A stretch of 5,650 nt of DNA, from contig CAMWQX010000091.1 of NCBI GenBank assembly GCA_947176475.1, forward strand, positions 1 to 5,650, written 5' to 3'. The notes under the pieces were generated by a model that was not told the DNA's origin, did no database searches, and worked only from the letters and a program-made list of their open reading frames with translations. The DNA comes from an uncultured Bacillota bacterium. Its GTDB lineage: Bacteria > Bacillota_I > Bacilli_A > RF39 > UBA660. Below, in pieces: positions 1 to 5,650 of this stretch; within the stretch, counting starts at the first letter, position 1, and each line of letters begins with the position of its first letter. Made by a program: the position numbers and the translations under genes.

Positions 1-712
1 CTACATTACTATATTGACTTTTATACTTTTTTATTAATATTTCATCTATGTTTTTTGAATATATTTTTATATTTATATCAAGATTTTTAAAAACATCTAA
101 TAACTCTTTATTAGCATAATTATCGATAATTATTATTTCTTTTTTGGCCTTCCTCAATATGTCCAATAACAACGAATAAGCATCATATATTTGTCCTTCA
201 AAAAATATTTCATTTACTATTTTCTTTTCTTCAAACTTGTCAAAAGATTCTTGTAATAATTTAATATTATTTTCATGTTCTATTATTTTGGTTTCCATAT
301 TAGATATTCTAAACTCATTATTTGATATATAACGCCTCATTAGAACAAACGCATCCATTATTCTTATACTGACTTCTTCGGCAACTCTCGTTCTCAATAC
401 TGTAGCAAGCATAGCGACACCTTGCTCAGTAAATACATAAGGATTACTATATTTACCTCCACGAGTTTCTATGCGCTTGTTTTTGGTTTCAACTTGAAAC
501 CGAATAATCTCGCTTTCTTCTTTAGTTAATTGAAACATAAATCTTTCAGGAAATCTATTAATATGTCTTTTAACTGCTAAATTAATTGTCTTTGTTCCAT
601 TTGCACATTCATATAACATTGCCAAATCTGAATCTAACATAACTTGTTTACATCTTACCTCATATATTAAGTTCTCAATTTTGACTTTTTCTGCTTCTTC
701 AATTTCATTCAC
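1..712 (-). CDS. ORF6N-domain DNA-binding protein, 3' end cut by window edge
   Basis: An open frame of 237 codons runs from a GTG at 712 off the left edge. The GTG is chosen because AGGAGG lies 8 nt upstream, an in-frame TAA lies two codons before it, and homology begins right after it. Residues ~12-110 match the ORF6N family, a KilA-N-related DNA-binding domain common in phage and mobile-element regulators: QVMLDSDLAMLY, ANGTKTINLAVKRHINRFP, FMFQLTKEE and the hallmark YVFTEQGVAMLATVLRT. A helical, coiled-coil-like stretch (~134-165) follows. Then comes a second conserved segment, FFEGQIYDAYSLLLDIL...KKEIIIIDNY (170-199), seen in many chromosomal ORF6N proteins and resembling the start of a phospholipase-D-like fold. 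The C-terminus lies outside the window. ORF6N proteins are generally thought to act as DNA-binding regulators or antirepressors; the target here is unknown. No other phage gene is visible, so prophage origin is not shown. The domain call is firm; the function is inferred. Confidence 0.9.
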   Translation of the reverse strand, partial: MNEIEEAEKVKIENLIYEVRCKQVMLDSDLAMLYECANGTKTINLAVKRHINRFPERFMFQLTKEESEIIRFQVETKNKRIETRGGKYSNPYVFTEQGVAMLATVLRTRVAEEVSIRIMDAFVLMRRYISNNEFRISNMETKIIEHENNIKLLQESFDKFEEKKIVNEIFFEGQIYDAYSLLLDILRKAKKEIIIIDNYANKELLDVFKNLDINIKIYSKNIDEILIKKYKSQYSNV

Positions 713-718
713 ATATTA

Positions 719-726
719 CACCTCCT
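719..726 (-). promoter_or_regulatory. Strong ribosome binding site deciding the GTG start
   Basis: On the minus strand TAGGAGGTG precedes the GTG at 712 with 8 nt between AGGAGG and the start. An ATG overlapping the GTG is closed at once by TGA, and the nearest downstream ATG in another frame gives only a short peptide. The GTG is therefore the supported start of the ORF6N gene. Confidence 0.8.
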
Positions 727-772
727 ACAATATACATTACCAATTAAAATCCTTTTTACTTCTTTTTTTCAC

Positions 773-801
773 AAAAAAAGATAACTTTAAAAAAGCTATC
801 T
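773..801 (-). terminator. Intrinsic terminator after the giant sigma gene
   Basis: On the minus strand a 10-bp stem (AGATAGCTTT / AAAGTTATCT, one G-U pair) closes a 3-nt loop and is followed directly by seven T residues. The T-run is on the minus-strand side only, so it serves leftward transcription. It lies about 100 nt past the stop codon of the sigma gene and about 60 nt before the ORF6N start. It most likely ends the sigma transcript. It could also act as a leader attenuator for the ORF6N gene if that gene is transcribed from further upstream. Confidence 0.8.
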
Positions 802-848
802 CTTATTCGCACATACATACTTAATTTGCCATTTTTTCTTTCTCCATT

Positions 849-854
849 ATTATA
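849..854 (-). promoter_or_regulatory. Candidate -10 box between the sigma gene and ORF6N gene
   Basis: A perfect TATAAT lies on the minus strand in the 192-bp gap. No recognisable TTGACA-like -35 lies at 16-18 bp (the hexamer at 17 bp is CAAATA) and there is no TGn extension, so in such AT-rich DNA this may be chance. If real, the transcript would start near 842 and meet the hairpin at 773-801. That would give either a ~70-nt RNA or a leader that reads through into the ORF6N gene. Confidence 0.3.
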
Positions 855-887
855 AAACAATTACGAGACGATATTTGTACGTGTATT

Positions 888-901
888 TTTTGTGCACAAA
901 A
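888..901. promoter_or_regulatory. Perfect 14-bp palindrome, possible operator
   Basis: TTTTGTGCACAAAA is a perfect inverted repeat with no spacer, placed 3 bp past the stop codon of the sigma gene and about 35 bp upstream (minus-strand sense) of the TATAAT at 849-854. Its symmetry and promoter-upstream position fit a dimeric regulator site. No second copy is seen in the window, and no T-run makes it a terminator. Function is inferred from symmetry alone. Confidence 0.3.
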
Positions 902-904
902 TCA

Positions 905-3900
905 TTAATTATTCTTCATTTCTAACTTTTGTCCCTGCTTTAACATATAGTCTTTTAAATACGGTGCCAAAGTTCGATATAACTTTCTTCTTTTTCTACC
1001 ATTCATCAACTCTTTACTAGGTATTCCATATTCAAAAGCTAAATAAGCGAGCTGAGCATTCGCTAAACGATAAGGATTATTTCTTATTAAGCTCTTTATT
1101 TCATCCTTACTTAATACATCTAAGAATATTAATTTATTAGTTTCACATTTTAATAACTCATAGAAAACGCGATCATTTACACCTTTATGTACTTGCGATT
1201 TATCTCTTAAAGCCCGTTTAAAAAAATATTTGCAAGTAGCAGTTAATCCCTCCGAATATTCCTTATAATATTCTGCTATTTCCTCTTTAGTATAAGATTT
1301 TTTCTTTCTGAATCCATCTCTATACTTAGATATTGCCACCATCATCTTTCTTAAAATAACATTTAATTTAATATTACTTGATAATCCCAAAGTTTCTTGT
1401 ATTTCCTTCTTAGTAGCTGGCTCTTCTCCATCATTACCCATAAGTCGGTTAAAGATATAACGAACATCTTTAGTTTCATCATCATAATATGGTAAGTCTG
1501 GCTTATTGATAACTTCTCTTGCGTAATCAAAATCAAACATTTTAGCATTCTGACACTTAAGTAAATAGTGCAACTGTTTATTGGCATCTCCTGTTTCTAC
1601 ATGAATTCTTTCATACTCAATACCATATTTTAAAGCAATCTCTTTATTACTTAGATTATCCCTATACATATCCGTAACTAATTTTTGATAATATAAAGGC
1701 ATATATTTTAAAATCGGTTTGATATCTTCCTCATAATCATACTTTTTACTTGTTTTACCATCTTGATACTTTAATATAGCTAAATAAATATTTTGAATTC
1801 TTCTTTTAATAGATGTTGCATTGACATGATATTTCTCCCCTAACTCATCTAATGATAAAGTATCCGTATCTATTCCCTTAAACTCTTTTATTAGTATCTT
1901 TTCCTCTTCCGTTAAAGGCAAATTCTTATCTTTTAAAGCTTCTATTACTTCGCCTCTTTTAATTCTACCTAAATCAGAACCTACAATTCCGGCCAACTTA
2001 GCACCAATATTAAATATTCCCTTGTTATATACCTGCGAGACATTCTTTTCATTAGTCTTAATCATTTCGGCAATTTCTGATACTTTTTTTGCATCCCCTT
2101 CGGGATTATAAGAACACTTAATTCCTTCCATATAAGCTAAAACTATTCGTTGATCTTCCGTTAAAACCGTATCCGTTACATGTTCCCTTAATTCATTAAC
2201 TATATCTTCTCTATCTACACTTTTTTTATAATTAGTTATATAGTTTCTTTTAAATCTCATAACTATATCATTTATCTCTGGCTGTGTTTTACCATATTTG
2301 CGCTTTAGCTTATCCATATTTATTTTTTCTACATAAAAATCCCTTATTATATTTCGTGCTTCACCTCTAAACTTGAGTTTATCAAGCAAATTAATTACCT
2401 TCTCATCTTCCATATTTACTTCATTTAAAATATTATAGTGATGAATCTCAATTTGTCTTATTAATTTAGTAACAATATTGGAAACTTTTTGTTTTTTAGA
2501 TGTTTTGCTCTTCTTCTTAACGTCATCTTCATCATCCTCTAAATTGACCTTATCTGCAATCTCTTCATAACTTAAATGTTCCATAAAGCGCATACGCCCA
2601 ATTTCTCTTGCCTTATCCGTAATATCAAACTTCGGATCATTAACATACTCCACATACAAAGGTTCATTATCGATAACCATAACACTATAAAGTCCCAAGT
2701 AAAGCAATAATATCTTATTTTTAGCCCACATATATATTCCATCAACTTCATTAGCTGTCATATCAAGATCACGAGCCATCTCTTCATATGTTGCTCTTTC
2801 GTCGTTAAACTCCGAATGTCTATCTAAAACATATAATTCATTCTTTGTAAAAATATAATTATATTCTTCTAATATGCGATAATAATCATTTTCTGGAATA
2901 TCAAAATTGAAATAATTATCTAAATTGTAATACTTTTCTTCTAAACGCCATAAAGAACGATAATAAGCTGAACTATTATCCCCAATTTTCCCCTTCTTTT
3001 GAGTAAATTGTTTAAATAAAGTCCCCTCTAGCACTTCCTTCGTACTTTCCTCAAACATATCCGGATTATCTAAATAGATTTTATATAATTTACTTAAATC
3101 TACATGACGCTTTCTCTTAAATCCATGCCTTTTTAAATTAATCTTTGCCTCTATATCTTCTCTAACATTGACATTTTTCCATTTATATTTCCAATTATAA
3201 TAAGAATACAAACTTCGTTTTTGAGCTTCATCTAGACTATCATAATTATCGCCTAAAATCTTCAATACTTCATCATAAGATAAACTATCTAAACACTTAC
3301 TTATTTGATAATCAAAGGCCATATTAGCCGTTACGTCTTTTTCAAATATTTGAGCAACAGAAAGCTTACTCTTAACTATCCTAAAAACACTTTCGTAACG
3401 GTTATTCAAAATCTCATTTAAATTATCGATAACTCCTTGCATACTCTCTTTTAACTCTTTATAATCAAGACCTATTTTCGCAAACTTGTATCGCAAAGTC
3501 GCTTCATCATAATCCAAATACCAAGCACTATACACATAAAAAAACTCTTCCGCGCTTAATTTATCCTTCATATAAATAAGTACCACTTTTTTCGGAAAAT
3601 TAATCGGTCTAACATCTATTTTATCAATTCTTCTAATTATTTTTAGATCAACATATTCATCTTTTAAATTCATCGATTCAATTTTCTGCTTTATTCTCTT
3701 CAAAATTCGTGATACTTGAACTTGATTTTCTCCCACATAAGATGCTAATTTATCCTGTGTATAAGTCTGTGGATCAGTAGTATAATTATAAAATAGATAA
3801 TATTCTAATGGTGTGAGTTTATTTTTCAAATTCCAAAATAATATCTTATTATCAATATAATCATTATATTCATTTACGCCATCTACATTGGATGCTAGCA

Positions 3901-4546
3901 TATCATATAAGGGCACTTCATCTCCATCACTATTAACTGTCGAATCTAAAGAAATTGCTGTATTCCCCGTAAGGTCCATATGCTTAAATGCTTTATAAGT
4001 ATCATAATTAAAATGAAATTTTTTCATTACCTCTTCTTTAGTTGGCTCGCATCCCTTTTCTTGCATATATTCTTCTTTATACTTCAAATATTTCAAATAT
4101 TGCCTATACATGGTATGCCCAATATTCATAAAATGGGTATTATCAAGTTTTCTATTGCGAAAATATTGTTCTAACGAGTATCCAAAAAACGTTATAAACT
4201 TATTTCCCAAATTAATATCAAATCTTTCAAAAATTTCTAATAAAATCTTATTAGCTTCTTGAACTAAATCCATAAAATCCATACCATCAATCTGTATATT
4301 GCGATTTTTAATAAACCATGTAATAAACCTCAAGTGTCTTTCAATTATCTCTTGTTTTATCTTCGGGTCATGTGTCTTATTATATTCCTCAAATAATCTC
4401 TTTTCCTCTTCTTTCTCAAGAGGTTTAAATTTTTTTAAACTTGCACAATAAGAAGTAGCAAGTTCTAAAACTTCCCCATTTGCATCTATACCATTTAAAA
4501 GACATTCATCTTGAAGCTCTTTTTCATTTAATTTTATCTCTTCCAT
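905..4546 (-). CDS. Giant sigma-70-family factor with tandem region-4-like HTH extension
   Basis: This 1213-residue protein should bind RNA polymerase core and direct it to promoters. Residues ~29-70 resemble region 1.2. Region 2 spans ~65-136: HLRFITWFIK, the core-clamp motif FMDLVQEAN (91-99) and RFDINLGNKFITFF before the -10-recognition helix. Region 3 spans ~142-217, with the typical GCEPTKEEV (165-173) and an ISLDS linker start. Region 4 spans 244-292: LTPLEYYLF, then the HTH QVQVSRILKRIKQKI. There is no region 1.1, as in group 3 factors. Unlike known sigma factors (about 200-600 residues), the frame continues for 920 residues. These hold several weak region-4-like HTH units and a basic C-terminal tail ending GRKRRKLYRTLAPYLKDYM plus 14 residues. 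The ATG has AGGTGA 4 nt upstream; the gene sits alone between terminators. Sigma identity is clear; the role of the extension and the target promoters are unknown. Confidence 0.9.
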   Translation of the reverse strand: MEEIKLNEKELQDECLLNGIDANGEVLELATSYCASLKKFKPLEKEEEKRLFEEYNKTHDPKIKQEIIERHLRFITWFIKNRNIQIDGMDFMDLVQEANKILLEIFERFDINLGNKFITFFGYSLEQYFRNRKLDNTHFMNIGHTMYRQYLKYLKYKEEYMQEKGCEPTKEEVMKKFHFNYDTYKAFKHMDLTGNTAISLDSTVNSDGDEVPLYDMLASNVDGVNEYNDYIDNKILFWNLKNKLTPLEYYLFYNYTTDPQTYTQDKLASYVGENQVQVSRILKRIKQKIESMNLKDEYVDLKIIRRIDKIDVRPINFPKKVVLIYMKDKLSAEEFFYVYSAWYLDYDEATLRYKFAKIGLDYKELKESMQGVIDNLNEILNNRYESVFRIVKSKLSVAQIFEKDVTANMAFDYQISKCLDSLSYDEVLKILGDNYDSLDEAQKRSLYSYYNWKYKWKNVNVREDIEAKINLKRHGFKRKRHVDLSKLYKIYLDNPDMFEESTKEVLEGTLFKQFTQKKGKIGDNSSAYYRSLWRLEEKYYNLDNYFNFDIPENDYYRILEEYNYIFTKNELYVLDRHSEFNDERATYEEMARDLDMTANEVDGIYMWAKNKILLLYLGLYSVMVIDNEPLYVEYVNDPKFDITDKAREIGRMRFMEHLSYEEIADKVNLEDDEDDVKKKSKTSKKQKVSNIVTKLIRQIEIHHYNILNEVNMEDEKVINLLDKLKFRGEARNIIRDFYVEKINMDKLKRKYGKTQPEINDIVMRFKRNYITNYKKSVDREDIVNELREHVTDTVLTEDQRIVLAYMEGIKCSYNPEGDAKKVSEIAEMIKTNEKNVSQVYNKGIFNIGAKLAGIVGSDLGRIKRGEVIEALKDKNLPLTEEEKILIKEFKGIDTDTLSLDELGEKYHVNATSIKRRIQNIYLAILKYQDGKTSKKYDYEEDIKPILKYMPLYYQKLVTDMYRDNLSNKEIALKYGIEYERIHVETGDANKQLHYLLKCQNAKMFDFDYAREVINKPDLPYYDDETKDVRYIFNRLMGNDGEEPATKKEIQETLGLSSNIKLNVILRKMMVAISKYRDGFRKKKSYTKEEIAEYYKEYSEGLTATCKYFFKRALRDKSQVHKGVNDRVFYELLKCETNKLIFLDVLSKDEIKSLIRNNPYRLANAQLAYLAFEYGIPSKELMNGRKRRKLYRTLAPYLKDYMLKQGQKLEMKNN
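1313..2851 (-). other. Run of about seven sigma-region-4-like HTH modules
   Basis: Seven stretches share the region-4 layout: a helix opening like LTxxE, a first HTH helix like xEIAxxx, then a recognition helix and basic exit helix. They are: 566-616 (EEMARDLDMTANEV), 642-705 (EEIADKV, split by a charged insert), 722-770 (DKLKRKYGKTQPEI), 795-851 (SEIAEMIKTNEKNVSQV), 878-928 (DELGEKYHVNATSIKRRI), 949-997 (KEIALKYGIEYERI) and 1027-1078 (KEIQETLGLSSNIKLNVI). Spacing is roughly 50-85 residues. Sequence identity between units is low, so they are old or structurally constrained repeats. A further unit at 330-380 (LSAEEFFYVY...DYKELKESM) is likely; 381-565 cannot be assigned. Individual units are uncertain; the recurrence is what convinces. 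Confidence 0.6.
3671..4462 (-). other. Conventional sigma factor core (regions 1.2-4) of the giant protein
   Basis: Residues ~29-292 align by eye, without large gaps, to sigma regions 1.2, 2, 3 and 4. The acidic and polar residues that contact the beta-prime clamp in E. coli RpoD (D403, Q406, E407, N409) correspond to D93, Q96, E97 and N99. The paired tryptophans that open the -10 element in RpoD (W433, W434) correspond to Y123 and S124, and R436 to E126, while Q437 corresponds to Q127. This suggests normal core binding but altered -10 recognition or melting. The alignment was made by eye. Confidence 0.8.
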
Positions 4547-4550
4547 AAAA

Positions 4551-4556
4551 TCACCT
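4551..4556 (-). promoter_or_regulatory. Ribosome binding site of the giant sigma gene
   Basis: AGGTGA on the minus strand lies 4 nt before the ATG at 4546, matching the 3' part of the consensus AGGAGGTGA. It supports this ATG as the start. Confidence 0.65.
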
Positions 4557-4566
4557 AATACCCTAT

Positions 4567-4594
4567 ATAATACAATATATTCACTTTAAAGCAA
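4567..4594 (-). promoter_or_regulatory. Candidate housekeeping-type promoter for the giant sigma gene
   Basis: On the minus strand TTGCTT (4594-4589) and TATTAT (4572-4567) are separated by 16 bp. The -10 matches 5 of 6 consensus bases and the -35 matches 3 of 6. Transcription would start near 4560, leaving a leader of about 14 nt that contains the ribosome site. It is the only plausible promoter in the 70-bp gap and begins right after the preceding terminator's T-run. Confidence 0.45.
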
Positions 4595-4596
4595 AG

Positions 4597-4618
4597 AAAA
4601 AAGTAGTATAAAACTACT
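4597..4618 (-). terminator. Intrinsic terminator overlapping the stop codon of the 224-residue gene
   Basis: On the minus strand AGTAGT-TTTAT-ACTACT forms a 6-bp stem followed by a run of T residues (4602-4597). The TAG stop codon of the upstream gene (4617-4619) overlaps the first stem arm. The stem is short and AT-rich, so termination may be partial, but its place between the stop codon and the next gene's promoter supports it. Confidence 0.6.
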
Positions 4619-5291
4619 ATTCTTTAGTTAAGGCAATTCCCTTAGGAGCCTTGGCCTCTTTATAAGCCTTTATAGCGGCCTCTACTTGCATTGTTACTTC
4701 ATAACTTGTTCCTATATTCAACCATTTAAGCTGTTCAATTGGATCCAGCCCTGCTTCCAATGCTTCTCTTAATACTTGTCCCATTTTCTCAAATTCTTGA
4801 GCCAGACCATATATACGATATAAGATATCAAATTCTTCAGCTGTTTGAGCTTTAGGAATAAGAATCTCTATTTGACTAATAATAAATCCCGGATTACCTA
4901 TAAAAACATCTTCATCCAAAGAAAATCCCATAACTATTTTATCGCCTGATAAATCAACATCTTCTTGAATATGAAAAGCATCATCAACTTTTCTTAACAT
5001 ATCTTCATCACCAAGCATTGGTTCATATTCCATAAACATAAATTCCGTATTATAAATAGTACCTAGGTCTTTTCCATCTCTTTCTTGTATCTCAAAGTAT
5101 CCTTTTAACCAAGAATCCCTAATACTTGGATGAATACGGCTGGCCATTTCAATTAGGTCATATATTTCGTTTGACTTATGCGTCTGCAAATAATACTTGC
5201 CATCTTCTTCTAAAACTGGCGCTATAAAATTATAACCACCTTGCTTAAACATATCAAAGGTAAAATCTGTCGCAATACCAACTAATTTCAT
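4617..5291 (-). CDS. Uncharacterised 224-residue protein with TPR-like C-terminus
   Basis: I do not recognise a named family. The ATG at 5291 is preceded by GAGGGG at 7-nt-range spacing, which supports the start. There is no signal peptide and no long hydrophobic segment, so it is probably cytoplasmic; it has no cysteine. The first ~150 residues look mixed alpha/beta and rather acidic, with Phe-, Tyr- and Met-rich stretches (such as EFMFMEYEPMLGDED). The C-terminal ~75 residues are helical. WLNIGTSYEVTMQVEAAIKAY (190-210) and the KEA that follows fit the tetratricopeptide pattern (W4, G8, Y11, A20, Y24, A27), and 157-182 may be a preceding, weaker helix pair. A TPR-like end suggests protein-protein contact, but this is inference. 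It follows the aminopeptidase by 42 bp with no terminator between, so co-transcription is possible. Its transcript should end at the hairpin over its stop codon. Confidence 0.85.
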   Translation of the reverse strand: MKLVGIATDFTFDMFKQGGYNFIAPVLEEDGKYYLQTHKSNEIYDLIEMASRIHPSIRDSWLKGYFEIQERDGKDLGTIYNTEFMFMEYEPMLGDEDMLRKVDDAFHIQEDVDLSGDKIVMGFSLDEDVFIGNPGFIISQIEILIPKAQTAEEFDILYRIYGLAQEFEKMGQVLREALEAGLDPIEQLKWLNIGTSYEVTMQVEAAIKAYKEAKAPKGIALTKE

Positions 5292-5315
5292 AGTTACCCC
5301 TCATTTCAAGGTTTT

Positions 5316-5344
5316 ATCTTATCATACAATCTTTTAAATAGCAA
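5316..5344 (-). promoter_or_regulatory. Weak candidate promoter for the 224-residue gene
   Basis: On the minus strand TTGCTA (5344-5339) and TAAGAT (5321-5316) are 17 bp apart, each matching 4 of 6 consensus bases. The -35 lies in the last codons of the aminopeptidase gene. A start near 5309 would leave an ~18-nt leader. In DNA this AT-rich the match may be chance; readthrough from the aminopeptidase gene is the alternative. Confidence 0.3.
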
Positions 5345-5650
5345 GATTTCCCTTCTCCATAATGGTTATTTCTTCACCATTTCTTGTTACGCCAACAATT
5401 TTTAAATCTTCCGTTCCTATCATAAAATCGACATGTGTCTTAGCATCATTTACGCCTAAGTTTCTTAAATCATCGCCTCTTAAGTCTTTAGAATCTTTAA
5501 TACATTCATTAAATCCTGAACCTAAAGCCAAATGACAAGCCGCATTCTCATCATATAAAGTCTCTTGGAATATTATATTCGTATTACTTATTGGCGAATC
5601 AAAAGAAACTAAAGCACATTCCCCTAAATAGCAAGAATATTCATCTGTTT
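5334..5650 (-). CDS. M29-family metallo-aminopeptidase, C-terminal part only
   Basis: The frame enters from the right edge and ends with TAA at 5334, giving the last 104 residues of a protein usually about 400-415 residues long. It matches the AmpS/PepS/aminopeptidase T family (peptidase M29), which removes N-terminal residues from peptides in the cytoplasm using a two-metal site. Visible family signatures are YLGECALVSFDSPIS, LYDENAACHLALGSGF and GVNDAKTHVDFMIG, then the usual DGxxxxIxxxGN-type ending (NGEEITIMEKGNLAI). The Glu of GECAL, the His of CHLALG and the His and Asp of HVDF correspond to the family's metal-binding residues; the Glu-to-His spacing of 29 fits. Reading continues upstream past the TTG at 5531, so that codon is internal, not a start. 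The N-terminal half and the remaining metal ligand are outside the window. Confidence 0.93.
   Translation of the reverse strand, partial: TDEYSCYLGECALVSFDSPISNTNIIFQETLYDENAACHLALGSGFNECIKDSKDLRGDDLRNLGVNDAKTHVDFMIGTEDLKIVGVTRNGEEITIMEKGNLAI

Noticed and set aside
821..847. Eight-codon ATG frame in the gap before the ORF6N gene
   Set aside because: It has no clear ribosome site of its own, and its ATG would lie upstream of the only candidate transcription start, so a leader peptide is not supported.
1363..1587. 74-residue minus-strand open frame
   Set aside because: It lies wholly inside the giant sigma gene in another frame, has no ribosome site, and its sequence resembles no family.
4083..4104. 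Short tandem repeat of TTCAAATAT
   Set aside because: It encodes LKYLKY within sigma region 3; codon-level coincidence in Lys/Tyr-rich coding sequence, not a DNA repeat element.
3980..4174. 64-residue plus-strand frame with membrane-like sequence
   Set aside because: Antisense to sigma regions 2-3. Its Phe/Ile/Leu richness comes from AT-rich DNA opposite Lys/Glu/Tyr codons, and there is no convincing ribosome site.
5334..5531. Separate small gene starting at TTG 5531
   Set aside because: The M29 family signature continues in frame upstream (CH directly before LALGSG, then GECAL), so the TTG is an internal Leu codon of a longer gene.
1..5650. Prophage, CRISPR array, insertion sequence or tRNA
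   Set aside because: No spaced direct repeats, no terminal inverted repeats or transposase, and no cloverleaf seen. The ORF6N domain alone does not show a prophage.

Overview
The window is strongly AT-rich. All four supported genes lie on the minus strand, with good AGGAGG-type ribosome sites and standard stop codons (UGA is not read as sense; Trp is UGG). This style, plus an M29 aminopeptidase and an ORF6N-domain protein, suggests a low-GC Bacillota, plausibly an uncultured gut Bacilli or Erysipelotrichia-like lineage. The taxonomic placement is inference.

In order of transcription (right to left): (1) the C-terminal 104 residues of an M29-family metallo-aminopeptidase run in from the right edge (5334-5650). 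(2) After 42 bp comes a 224-residue protein of unknown function with a TPR-like C-terminus (4617-5291); its stop codon lies inside a small intrinsic terminator. (3) A 70-bp gap holds that terminator, a candidate promoter and a ribosome site for a very large gene (905-4546, 1213 residues). (4) A 192-bp gap holds a 14-bp palindrome, a -10-like box and a clear intrinsic terminator. (5) A GTG-started ORF6N-domain gene follows (712 down to the left edge, incomplete).

The large gene is the notable object. Its first ~290 residues read as a complete sigma-70-family factor (regions 1.2, 2, 3 and 4, with the core-polymerase-binding D-L-x-Q-E-x-N motif). They are followed by more than 900 further residues. 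Much of this extension is a series of poorly conserved but recognisable sigma-region-4-like helix-turn-helix modules: about seven between residues 566 and 1078, probably one more at 330-380. It ends in a basic tail. Ordinary sigma factors are about 200-600 residues long with one region 4, so this looks like a giant multi-HTH sigma factor. I know of no described family with this architecture, but I could not search.

Apart from shared orientation, nothing ties the four genes to one pathway. The aminopeptidase and the 224-residue protein may be co-transcribed. The giant sigma gene appears to be its own transcription unit, with a terminator on each side.
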